Source: Desulfobulbaceae bacterium
GTDB lineage: Bacteria; Desulfobacterota; Desulfobulbia; Desulfobulbales; Desulfocapsaceae
NCBI GenBank assembly: GCA_024636345.1
Contig: JAGXHG010000007.1
Span: forward strand, 62,001-126,000
Reading direction: 5' to 3'
Length of the DNA stretch: 64,000 bases
The notes below the pieces were generated by a model. It ran no database searches. It worked only from the letters and a program-made list of their open reading frames with translations, and had not been told where the DNA came from. The stretch's first letter is position 1. Each line of letters begins with the position of its first letter. The translations under genes and the position numbers were made by a program. This document shows, piece by piece, positions 50,459 to 58,543 of this stretch.

Positions 50459-51130
50459 ATGGCGCATATTCATCGTGTAGTTCAGCCCGGTCGGGCACCA
50501 GGAACTGTTCTCTCTGAAGCAGGCGAACGGCTTGACCCGCCCGAGGATTGGGCATTTCTTCCGGCCGGAGACGCCGCAATTACCAGAAGTGTCAAGGACA
50601 AGGGCGAGACCTGGGTCGTCCAGGTGCGCAAAGGAAAAAGGCTGATTTCAAAGGGACTCTGGGCCAAAGAAACGCATATTCTGGGAGCGCAACAGGAGGT
50701 CGAGGCCAAGAGATCAAGCCCTGAATATGAGAGGAGGCGGGAGAGAGATCTTGCCAGACGTGAAGCCAAACAAGAGACCTATGTCGGTGAGTTTTACGCC
50801 GAGGTCGTTACTTTCCTGGCTTTTCATTCGCGCTATCAGGCCGAGGCTGCACTTCTCGCGGAAAAAATCAGCGCTCACGCAACCCCGGTGGGCAGCGGCA
50901 CAGTGGCTCGGACCGAACGTATTCCCATTGCCAGACGTGCTGAAGCCACTGTAATCGCCTGGATGCGTCATCAGACCACGGCCTACGATTCAATGACTAT
51001 CGCCCGGGTCAAGGGCAGAAGAAGAGAGGTGCGCAGGCTGCTGGCCGCCAGATCTGTCGAACTCCTGCAGGCTTATCGTCAGGGGCAGGATCTTGCCGAA
51101 AACTGTCCCCTGAAAAAGGCTTTGGCCTGA
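50459..51130 (+). CDS. DUF2293 domain protein
   Basis: 223 residues from ATG 50459; an ATG at 50420 would add 13 residues but sits in a hairpin loop. The opening (PEDWAFLPAGDAAITRSVKDKGETWVVQ, GKRLISKGLWA) and C-terminal DUF2293 domain (ARRAEATVIAWMRHQTTAYDSM, GRRREVRRLLAARS) are recognisable. The middle is Arg/Glu-rich and helical. Function unknown; the basic C-terminus suggests nucleic-acid contact, which is inference. No strong ribosome site is seen for either start. Confidence 0.82.
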   Translation: MAHIHRVVQPGRAPGTVLSEAGERLDPPEDWAFLPAGDAAITRSVKDKGETWVVQVRKGKRLISKGLWAKETHILGAQQEVEAKRSSPEYERRRERDLARREAKQETYVGEFYAEVVTFLAFHSRYQAEAALLAEKISAHATPVGSGTVARTERIPIARRAEATVIAWMRHQTTAYDSMTIARVKGRRREVRRLLAARSVELLQAYRQGQDLAENCPLKKALA

Positions 51131-51211
51131 GAGCTTTCTACTGTTCTTTCTGTTACACTGACCTTTTGGCGGGATGGGCAATTGGGCTCTGGCGAACCGG
51201 GAAGGAGTTAC

Positions 51212-53341
51212 ATGGTAAAAAAACGGCTGGGCTGGATTCTGGGTGCAGGGGCATTGGCGCTGCTGGCCCTTTGGGCTGTGCTGGCTGTCAGTCTCCCTTC
51301 CCTTGTGGAAAAAAGCATAGAGTATCTGGTGACCAGATCCCTGCCGGATCAGCCCTTTTCCTGTACGGTGCGTCGGGTCGGAATTTTCGGGGCCGATCTT
51401 GAGGCGATTGTTCTGGGTGACCCGGATCAGCCGGCACTGCGCATTGATTCCCTGCACCTCAACTATTCCCTGCCCGGCCTTTTGTCCCGACATGTAGAGC
51501 GTCTGGTCCTTGATGGGTTGCAGATTCAAGGAGAATGGCTGGATGGCCGCTTTGTTCTGGATGGGTTTTCCAAAAATGAAGGGGCAGTGAAGCCATCAGG
51601 AAAGTCGGATTTTTCCTTGCCGGGTACCATCGGCCAGCTCAGCATCAGCAACGGCCTGCTCCGTTACGGGGTGTCCGGCCGCATGGAACAATGGCCTTTC
51701 AGCCTGCAGCTTGGCCAGGAAAACAGTGAGGACATGGGAGACGGTAGTGCGACGTTGACTGGTTTGCTCACGCTCCATCCGGAAGGCCAGGAGCTTGTCA
51801 TCGCCCTCAAGGCAGCCGTGGCGGACGGCATACTCAGCTTCAAGGTGGGAACCAGCGATTTTCCTTTGTCATTCATAGCTGCTTTTCTTGGGCAGGATCT
51901 CAGCGGTCGGCTGCAGTTTGACGCCGAGGGCAGGATGGGGCTGAAGCCGTTTGCTATCAGCTTTCTTGATCTGCATTGCGAGATTGAACAATTCGCATTG
52001 AGAGGTGAAAACGACAGCTGGCGCCTCAGTGGCGCCGGGCTTGAAGATACGCCGCCATTTCTTCTCTCTCTCTCCGTGGCCGATGGTAAATTCCACTTTG
52101 AAAGCAATGGCCTTGCGCTGCACTCCCCGGTTGAGCTGACGGTTTCCGAACTTAGTGGCGAAGGTGTCCTTGCCGACAACGGAGGCAGTGGCTTCGGTTC
52201 TCTGCAACTTGCCCGGATCATGCTGAACGGCCAGGACCTGGGTGGGCTTTTGCTTACGGCAGAGCAGCAGGCAGAGGGTATTCTTTTTGCTGGCAGCCAT
52301 GACAGCAAGGCCTTGGAGGGGATTCGCGTCAAGATCAAGGGAGATGTGGGGAGCTCGCCTGTAAGCGGTCTGCACGGATCTCTGCAGCTTTCTGTACCCA
52401 GGCAGAAGTTCACCGCCTTTAATCTCGGGAGGTTTGTCAAGGCAAGGCAGGAGATAACCCTTGCCGGTGAGTTCGGACTGCAGGCAGCCTGTGCCTTCGC
52501 CGAGGGTGGCAGGAGCGGGGAGCTGCAGCTGCAGCTTGACAACACGCGCCTGGAGCTGCCCAAACGTGAGATTGTGGTGTCCGGCCTCAACCTTTCTCTG
52601 GCGCTCCCTGATCTTTTTCAGACAAGGAGCCTGCCGGCCCAGCCCCTGAGCTTTGCCACAGCCAAGGTCGGTACCCTTGCCTTTAGCGACGGGGAATTTG
52701 CCTTTCAGGTAGAATCTCCCACCTCCCTGCTTCTGGAGAGCGGCGTCTTTGCCTGGTGCGACGGCCATGTCTCTTCCGAGTCCCTGCGATTGAGTACTGG
52801 CCGCAGGGATTATGAGATGACTTTAGTGTGTGACCGCCTGAGTCTTGCCAGCCTCTTTGCCCAGTTTGGTGTGCAGCGGGCGGAGGGGGAGGGCATCCTG
52901 AACGGCAGGATTCCCATAGCTGTTGTCGACGGCAGGCTGCGATTTGTTGATGGTCTGCTCTCCTCTCCCCCCGGTGAGGGCGGCAATATCCGTATTGGGA
53001 ATCTGGGGCTGTTGACTGCCGGGATTCCCAGGGAGAGTCCGCAGTTTTCCCAACTTGATTTTGCCGGTGAGGCCCTGAAAGATTTCCATTACAACTCGGC
53101 CAAGCTGCTGCTCAGCAGTGAAGGCGAAGAGCTTCTGCTGCAGATAAAGCTTGACGGCCAGCCGGTTCATCCTATACCTTTCAGCTACAATAGTCAGCTC
53201 GGCAGCTTCACCCGTTTGCAGGTTGGAGAAACCGGGGGAATCATTCATCCCATTCGTCTTGATATGAACCTGCGGTTGCCGTTTGAGAAGATCATGGAGT
53301 ACGGTGGCGGCATGCAGAAATTATATAAAATGACCCAGTGA
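51212..53341 (+). CDS. ydbH: YdbH-like AsmA-superfamily intermembrane protein
   Basis: 709 residues from an ATG with AAGGAG. One N-terminal membrane helix (ILGAGALALLALWAVLAVSL) is followed by a long repetitive beta-rich periplasmic region and a C-terminal part (GGNIRIGNLGLLTAG; DFHYNSAKLLLSSEGEELLLQIKLDG; IRLDMNLRLPFEKIM) like E. coli YdbH (879 residues, so this is shorter). YdbH with TamB and YhdP carries phospholipids to the outer membrane through a bridge. The next two genes are ynbE- and ydbL-like, reproducing the E. coli operon and supporting the call. Confidence 0.85.
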   Translation: MVKKRLGWILGAGALALLALWAVLAVSLPSLVEKSIEYLVTRSLPDQPFSCTVRRVGIFGADLEAIVLGDPDQPALRIDSLHLNYSLPGLLSRHVERLVLDGLQIQGEWLDGRFVLDGFSKNEGAVKPSGKSDFSLPGTIGQLSISNGLLRYGVSGRMEQWPFSLQLGQENSEDMGDGSATLTGLLTLHPEGQELVIALKAAVADGILSFKVGTSDFPLSFIAAFLGQDLSGRLQFDAEGRMGLKPFAISFLDLHCEIEQFALRGENDSWRLSGAGLEDTPPFLLSLSVADGKFHFESNGLALHSPVELTVSELSGEGVLADNGGSGFGSLQLARIMLNGQDLGGLLLTAEQQAEGILFAGSHDSKALEGIRVKIKGDVGSSPVSGLHGSLQLSVPRQKFTAFNLGRFVKARQEITLAGEFGLQAACAFAEGGRSGELQLQLDNTRLELPKREIVVSGLNLSLALPDLFQTRSLPAQPLSFATAKVGTLAFSDGEFAFQVESPTSLLLESGVFAWCDGHVSSESLRLSTGRRDYEMTLVCDRLSLASLFAQFGVQRAEGEGILNGRIPIAVVDGRLRFVDGLLSSPPGEGGNIRIGNLGLLTAGIPRESPQFSQLDFAGEALKDFHYNSAKLLLSSEGEELLLQIKLDGQPVHPIPFSYNSQLGSFTRLQVGETGGIIHPIRLDMNLRLPFEKIMEYGGGMQKLYKMTQ

Positions 53342-53354
53342 GGGAAAAGGAGTA

Positions 53355-53555
53355 TTGATGAAGAAAAAAAGAAGTTTGCTGCTGCTGGTGGCCTTGGCGT
53401 TGCTGCTGCCGGGATGCACCCGCCATGAGATACAGGTGGCACCCGTTGAGATAAAACCCATCCATATCACCATCGATGTAAACATCAAGGTGGATCGGGC
53501 TCTGGATGATTTCTTCGGCGATCTCGACAAGGCTGCTACCGAGAAGCTGAAATAA
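53355..53555 (+). CDS. ynbE: YnbE-like outer-membrane lipoprotein
   Basis: 66 residues. A lipoprotein signal ends in LLPGC, then RHEIQVAPVEIKPIHITIDVNIKVDRALDDFF. In E. coli YnbE forms short beta-strands that stack on the open end of YdbH to complete the bridge to the outer membrane. It sits 13 nt after ydbH and 14 nt before ydbL. Confidence 0.85.
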   Translation: MMKKKRSLLLLVALALLLPGCTRHEIQVAPVEIKPIHITIDVNIKVDRALDDFFGDLDKAATEKLK

Positions 53556-53569
53556 AAAAATACACACAA

Positions 53570-53956
53570 TTGGTGATGAAAATGCAAAGACAACGGTTGT
53601 TTTTTCTGCTCTTCGGTTTGATTTCTGTCCTGTTTTTTTCCTCTGTCGCAGGTGCTGCCGCCGATGGTATCAAGGAGCGCATGGCCGCACGGCTGCCGGA
53701 GATCGTGGCCCTGAAGGACAAGGGCGTAATCGGCGAAGACAATCTGGGCTATCTGCAGTTTGTTGGGGCGGCCAAGGAAAAGGCGGCGCTGGTGGGGGCG
53801 GAAAACAATGACCGCCTCCAGGTTTACCAGGCCATTGCCAAGCAGCAGGGCACGAGCGATGATCTGGTAGGGCGGCGGCGAGCCCAGCAGATCATGGATA
53901 TTGCCCAGTCCGGCCACTGGCTGCAGGATGCAAATGGGCGCTGGTATAAGAAATAG
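53570..53956 (+). CDS. ydbL: YdbL-like periplasmic protein (DUF1318)
   Basis: 128 residues. A signal peptide (FFLLFGLISVLFFSSVAGAAA) is followed by IKERMAARLPEIVALKDKGVIGEDNLGYLQF and the closing IAQSGHWLQDANGRWYKK, as in E. coli YdbL. YdbL is reported to keep YnbE from over-multimerising. The start is the ATG at 53570 or the one at 53576/53582. A strong terminator follows. Confidence 0.87.
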   Translation: MVMKMQRQRLFFLLFGLISVLFFSSVAGAAADGIKERMAARLPEIVALKDKGVIGEDNLGYLQFVGAAKEKAALVGAENNDRLQVYQAIAKQQGTSDDLVGRRRAQQIMDIAQSGHWLQDANGRWYKK

Positions 53957-53974
53957 CAGCAACTAGTTATACAA

Positions 53975-54019
53975 TACCATAAGCTCCAGTCCGGCCATGC
54001 CGGACTGGAGCTTATGGTA
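53975..54019. terminator. Bidirectional terminator after ydbL
   Basis: A perfect 21-bp inverted repeat (TACCATAAGCTCCAGTCCGG...) with a CAT loop lies between the converging ydbL and Yip1 genes. Confidence 0.85.
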
Positions 54020-54042
54020 AACATATTCCATCAACAAAGGCA

Positions 54043-54573
54043 TCAGATGGATGGCGGGCCACCCAAAAGAGAAAACAACAGCGCCATAATCAGGAACTGA
54101 ATGATCCAGCCGATGGCGCAAACCCCCGCTGCCCGTAAGGTACTCGTGTAATCAAGGGCCTGCCTGACCGCGATCACCATTGCCACCAGCATCCAGATTG
54201 AAGCTACTGCAAAAACCACCGTGCCTACCCCCGGGATGATCCCCAAAATTCGAATCAAGCCGGGAGAACTCGAAAACCCGGTGGTGCGCAGTAATTGGCC
54301 AAGATCGGCCTCGGTCTGCGGTTCCGGCAGGAGCTTGGTGCCAATGAGGTAGGTGAGATAGGCCCATATATACCAGCCGCCAAGGGAGGCGAGCGTGCCG
54401 AACAATATCCCGCCAATCCCTATGGTGCCGACACTGCCCACCCCGGCGGCTATGCTGGAAAGAACAACAATTCCCATGGCCTGAGGCATTGCACCCTTGT
54501 CAGCCTCAACCTCTTCATAAAGATGGACATCCAGTTTTGCCGCATGAATCATCCGATTCATAAAAGTTGTCAT
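54043..54573 (-). CDS. Yip1-domain membrane protein
   Basis: 176 residues with about five hydrophobic helices after an N-terminal amphipathic region. TTFMNRMIHAAKLDVHLYEEVEADK, WYIWAYLTYLIGTKLLPEPQT, LLRTTGFSSSPGLIRILGIIPGVG and the Ala/Gly-rich last helices fit the bacterial Yip1 family. No enzymatic function is known. Monocistronic, convergent with ydbL. Confidence 0.82.
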   Translation of the reverse strand: MTTFMNRMIHAAKLDVHLYEEVEADKGAMPQAMGIVVLSSIAAGVGSVGTIGIGGILFGTLASLGGWYIWAYLTYLIGTKLLPEPQTEADLGQLLRTTGFSSSPGLIRILGIIPGVGTVVFAVASIWMLVAMVIAVRQALDYTSTLRAAGVCAIGWIIQFLIMALLFSLLGGPPSI

Positions 54574-55002
54574 CGTCTATCTCCTTTTATTTATGGAACA
54601 TTGAGGCAAGATCAATGATCTCAGGCCTGTGAAAATGGTTGTCTCCATCGCTTCCAATCCAGGGCAGGGCGGAGAGCCAAGGAGAAAGTGCCTTACGGCT
54701 TGCTGTCACCTTTCCTTGTGTGATGATGACTTATTGGCGCAAGTACTATCCTTAATTTCTCATAATTCCGTCACACTCGTCAAGGAAATTAGGCGTGGAG
54801 TTCGCTGTCTTGTGGTCGCCTGCCGGTACTGTCGTCTTCGTGAAGGGGCTGGTTATCAGCTGCCCATATGGATGGACAGAATATTCAATGATTGATATAT
54901 TCATTCCAGGATGCATTTACAGAAATTCGAATGCAGACATAAAAAATTATTTTACCCAATCCTTATGGGTGCGCGCGGCGTACCTCTACAGTAGAGCATT
55001 CA
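54574..55002. other. Intergenic region before the second cobalamin cluster
   Basis: 429 bases. A forward frame at 54629-54895 has no recognisable protein features. I looked for a cobalamin riboswitch before cbiB and did not find the B12 box. Confidence 0.4.
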
Positions 55003-56010
55003 ATGTTTTTTCAGATTTTCGAGCTGCAGCTCCTCTGCGCCCTGGCCCTTGATCTGCTTCTGGGCGATCCCCGCTGGTTCCCCCATCCTGTACGGATTAT
55101 CGGTTGGTTTTGTGTCAACTTAGAGACGCTTTTCCGCAGACTTTTCGTAAGCAAGCGGCTGGCCGGGCTGACGACTGTTCTTGCTGTCCTGGGAGTGACC
55201 CTTGGCCTTGTTGCCATGCTGTTGTGGGCTGCCGCGCTGTTTTCGCCCCTGCTGGCTGATGGCCTGGCCGTTTTTCTGCTCTATACCTCCATTGCCGCCC
55301 GGGATCTGATCCGTCATAGCAGGGAGGTTTATGCGGCCCTGCAGCAGGAGGGTGAATCGGGTCTTCTGGTCGGACGTCAGGCCGTGGCGATGATTGTGGG
55401 CCGGGATACGGCGGCCCTTGACCGGGCCGGGGTGATTCGGGCCACTGTGGAAACGGTGGCCGAGAATATGGTGGATGGGGTGGCAGCCCCTCTTTTTTAT
55501 GCGGTTCTAGGGGCAATTATTGCCCCGTTACTGGGGATAAGCCCGGTTGTGCTGGCGGCCCTCTGCGCCATGGGGTATAAGGCGGTGAATACCATGGATT
55601 CCATGTTCGGCTATAAAAATGAGCGATATATTGCCTTTGGCTGGACTGCAGCCCAGCTGGATGATGTGGTCAATTTTATCCCCGCCCGTCTCAGTGGTCT
55701 GCTCCTGGTGGTGGCCTCTTTTCTTCTAGGGCTTGATGGGAAGAGTGCCCTGCGGATTTTCTTCCGTGACCGCTTGTGCCACGCCAGTCCCAATTCCGGT
55801 CATTCGGAGGCGGCGGTGGCCGGGGCTTTAGGGGTGCAACTGGGCGGGGAATCCATCTATTTTGGCCAGGCTGTTGTTAAGCCAACCATGGGAGAGAGGA
55901 CGCGGGAGCTTGCGGATAGCGATATTCTGATTACCAACCGGCTGATGCTTGTTGGCTCCGCTCTGTTTCTGATGGTTATGCTGCTGCTCAGGCGGGTAGC
56001 AGAGGGATGA
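55003..56010 (+). CDS. cbiB: Adenosylcobinamide-phosphate synthase CbiB
   Basis: 335 residues. LLLGDPRWFPHPVRIIGW, SIAARDLIRHSREVYAAL, VGRDTAALDRAGVIRATVETVAENMVDGV, AVNTMDSMFGYKNERY and PNSGHSEAAVAGALGVQLGG are all CbiB motifs. It is a polytopic membrane enzyme that attaches aminopropanol (phosphate) to adenosylcobyric acid, the step after CobD and CobQ. First of a three-gene cluster and 4 nt before cbiA. Confidence 0.94.
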   Translation: MFFQIFELQLLCALALDLLLGDPRWFPHPVRIIGWFCVNLETLFRRLFVSKRLAGLTTVLAVLGVTLGLVAMLLWAAALFSPLLADGLAVFLLYTSIAARDLIRHSREVYAALQQEGESGLLVGRQAVAMIVGRDTAALDRAGVIRATVETVAENMVDGVAAPLFYAVLGAIIAPLLGISPVVLAALCAMGYKAVNTMDSMFGYKNERYIAFGWTAAQLDDVVNFIPARLSGLLLVVASFLLGLDGKSALRIFFRDRLCHASPNSGHSEAAVAGALGVQLGGESIYFGQAVVKPTMGERTRELADSDILITNRLMLVGSALFLMVMLLLRRVAEG

Positions 56011-56014
56011 TGAG

Positions 56015-57412
56015 ATGATGCCACAAAAAGATACAGCCCAGAGCTCTTTTGATACCCGTGTGCCATCATTTCTGATTGGCGGTACCACCAGCGGTTCCGG
56101 AAAGACCACAATTACCCTCGGGATTTTGGCAGCGCTTTCTGCCCGAGGGCTGGCGGTGCAGCCCTTCAAGTGCGGGCCCGATTTTATCGATCCCAGCCTG
56201 CACCGGATGGTGACGGGCCGCATCTCTTCCAATCTTGATCTGCGGATGTGCGGTCCGGAATTCTGCCGGAATACCTTTAACCGGCGGCTCTTTGGTCAGG
56301 GTGGTGGAGTGGTGGGAGTGGTGGAAGGGGTGATGGGTCTTTTTGATGGGGGCCTCTCCAGTTCAGCGGCCCTTGCTACGGCCCTGGACATGCCCGTGGT
56401 CCTGGTCATTGACGCCCGTTCCGCGGCTGAGAGTGTGGCTGCGGTGCTCAAGGGTTTTGAGGTGTACGACCCGCAGGTGCAGATCAGAGGGGTGATCTTC
56501 AACCGGGTCGGCTCTGAGCGTCATGTTGAGCTGATCCGCGGCGCCGTGGAGCGCTCCTGTCAGGCCAGGATATTGGGATTCTTCCCCCGTGACACTCGTT
56601 TTGAGATCCCTGACCGCCACCTTGGCCTGCACATGGGAGAAGAATCGCCGCTGGATGGGATTCAGCTGGCAGGGCTGGTTGCCGCCGTTGAGAAGCATAT
56701 TGATTTGGACGGTCTGTTGTCTCTTGGTACCAGCAGGGTCAGCAATCAGGTTTACTCTCACTCTCCCTTGAAGCTCAGGGGGACATCGCTGAAACTGGCC
56801 GTGGCCCGCGATATGCCCTTCTGCTTTTATTATGAAGACAATCTGACCATCCTCGAGAAGGCAGGCTTTGAGCTGCTCATGTTCAGCCCTCTTCACGATC
56901 AAAGACTTCCCGAAGGCATGGATGCCCTTTATCTTGGCGGCGGCTATCCCGAGCTTCATGCCTCCGCCCTGAGCCGGAATGTGGCCATGCGCACGGCCAT
57001 TGCTGACTGGGCCAAGGGTGGGGGTGTGGTTCATGCGGAGTGCGGAGGTTTCATGTACCTGTGTGAGGAGCTGATCGATCTCGATGGCAAGGCGCATGCC
57101 ATGGCCGGGGTCTTTCCGGCAACGGTCAAGATGCAGAGTCGTCTTTCCCGCCTGGGCTATCGTCAGCCACGCCTGCGCAAGGACTGTCTGTGGGGGAAAA
57201 AGGGTGAGGTGCTGTACGGTCATGAGTTTCATTATTCGGTGATTGAGAGGATGGACCCGAGTGTTGAGACCATCTACCAGCTCGAGGACGGGCGGTCGGA
57301 AGGATTCAAGGTGGGCAATGCGGTGGGCGGCTATATTCATTTCCATTTTGGCCAGACAGAAAAGAACGTGGATGCTTTTTACAATTATATCATGCAGATG
57401 CAAAAGGGATAA
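56015..57412 (+). CDS. cbiA: Cobyrinic acid a,c-diamide synthase CbiA
   Basis: 465 residues. P-loop GGTTSGSGKTTITLGIL, KCGPDFIDPSLH, GVVEGVMGLFDGG and the C-terminal class I amidotransferase domain with VVHAECGGFMYLCEEL (catalytic Cys) and a YGHEFHYS motif. It amidates carboxylates a and c of (Co-)corrin using Gln and ATP. Close spacing (4 nt before, 2 nt after) shows it is in one operon with cbiB and cbiC. Confidence 0.94.
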   Translation: MMPQKDTAQSSFDTRVPSFLIGGTTSGSGKTTITLGILAALSARGLAVQPFKCGPDFIDPSLHRMVTGRISSNLDLRMCGPEFCRNTFNRRLFGQGGGVVGVVEGVMGLFDGGLSSSAALATALDMPVVLVIDARSAAESVAAVLKGFEVYDPQVQIRGVIFNRVGSERHVELIRGAVERSCQARILGFFPRDTRFEIPDRHLGLHMGEESPLDGIQLAGLVAAVEKHIDLDGLLSLGTSRVSNQVYSHSPLKLRGTSLKLAVARDMPFCFYYEDNLTILEKAGFELLMFSPLHDQRLPEGMDALYLGGGYPELHASALSRNVAMRTAIADWAKGGGVVHAECGGFMYLCEELIDLDGKAHAMAGVFPATVKMQSRLSRLGYRQPRLRKDCLWGKKGEVLYGHEFHYSVIERMDPSVETIYQLEDGRSEGFKVGNAVGGYIHFHFGQTEKNVDAFYNYIMQMQKG

Positions 57413-57414
57413 AG

Positions 57415-58053
57415 ATGGTCATATTGCAGCAGATAAAACCCCTCGAGATCGAGGCGGAGAGTTTCCGGATCATTGAACGTGAGTTTGCAGATGAGACCGG
57501 CAACCGGATTGAAGACTATTCAAGGGAGGAGTTTGCCGTCATGCGCCGGGTCATCCATGCCACCGGTGACTTTGGTTTTGCAACCAACCTGCGTTTTCAC
57601 AAACAGGCCATTACTGCCGGGCTTGCTGCGATCCGGGCTGGAAAGAATGTGCTGACCGATGTGAACATGGCAGCCGCCGGGATCAGTCGCTCATATCTGG
57701 GTAAATTCGGCGGCCAGGTGATCTGCCGGGTGGGAGAGGTGGAGGTCGCCGAGCGGGCCAGTCGCCAAGGACTTACCCGCTCAGAGACGGCCTTGGCCAT
57801 GGCGGCTGAGGACAATGTGGGGATTGTTGCCATCGGCAATGCCCCCACCGCCCTGCTGGCCCTGATGGAGCTCATTGAGGCCGGCAAGTTCATGCCGGAT
57901 CTGGTAGTGGGGGTGCCGGTGGGCTTTGTCAATGCGGCCGAATCCAAAGAGCTTCTTTCTCAGAAGAAATATCCCTTTATTACCGCTCTTGGCCGCAAGG
58001 GCGGTAGTCCGGTCGCTGTGGCTATTGTCAATGCCCTGCTGCGGATGGCGTAA
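57415..58053 (+). CDS. cbiC: Cobalt-precorrin-8 methylmutase CbiC
   Basis: 212 residues. The core IHATGDFGFATNLRFH carries the catalytic His, and VLTDVNMAAAGI, IVAIGNAPTALLAL, VGVPVGFVNAAESKELL and RKGGSPVAVAIVNALL are diagnostic. It moves the C11 methyl to C12, forming cobyrinic acid, which CbiA then amidates. Last gene of this cluster. Confidence 0.94.
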   Translation: MVILQQIKPLEIEAESFRIIEREFADETGNRIEDYSREEFAVMRRVIHATGDFGFATNLRFHKQAITAGLAAIRAGKNVLTDVNMAAAGISRSYLGKFGGQVICRVGEVEVAERASRQGLTRSETALAMAAEDNVGIVAIGNAPTALLALMELIEAGKFMPDLVVGVPVGFVNAAESKELLSQKKYPFITALGRKGGSPVAVAIVNALLRMA

Positions 58054-58074
58054 AAAAGATAGGAGGTGTGGAGC

Positions 58075-58524
58075 TTAACTGATCAAAGTTCTGATGATAT
58101 CTTTTTTACCGATGACTCCCACTAATGTATCATTGTTAACAACCGGCAGGGTGTGAAAATTCTTTTCTGACATGATGGTGGCTATTTCGTCGAGTTGGGT
58201 ATCCTCGGTCACGGTGACAGGGGAGCTGGTCAGGATGTCTTTCACTTTGCTGCCGGCCATCTTTTTCATCTCATCGCCCATCTTATCCGGATTCTCAAGG
58301 TAAAAGACGGAGTCAAGGATGGTGATAACGGTGGGGATGTGGACTTTTTTGGTCTGAAAAATCAGATCACTCTCGGTCACTACACCGACAAGCTTGCCGT
58401 TGTCATTGATGACAGGCACGCCGCTTATCTGGTTGCTGGTCAGAATCCTGGCCAGCTCTTTGATTGTTGATTCCTCTGTTACGGTAATAATGTCACGGCT
58501 CATGATATCACGGGCTGTCAGCAT
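58075..58524 (-). CDS. Two-CBS-domain protein
   Basis: 149 residues made of two CBS motifs: ARDIMSRDIITVTEESTIKEL...GVPVINDNGKLVGVVTESDLI and KDILTSSPVTVTEDTQLDEIA...LPVVNNDTLVGVIGKKDII. Such stand-alone pairs bind adenosyl nucleotides and act as energy sensors for a partner. AAGGAG precedes the ATG. It lies 19 nt after the Nnr gene on the same strand and may be co-transcribed. Confidence 0.9.
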   Translation of the reverse strand: MLTARDIMSRDIITVTEESTIKELARILTSNQISGVPVINDNGKLVGVVTESDLIFQTKKVHIPTVITILDSVFYLENPDKMGDEMKKMAGSKVKDILTSSPVTVTEDTQLDEIATIMSEKNFHTLPVVNNDTLVGVIGKKDIIRTLIS

Positions 58525-58543
58525 GAAAAACTCCTTGTTGATT

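Noticed and set aside
54629-54895. 88-codon forward frame before cbiB
   Set aside because: No ribosome site, no recognisable protein pattern.
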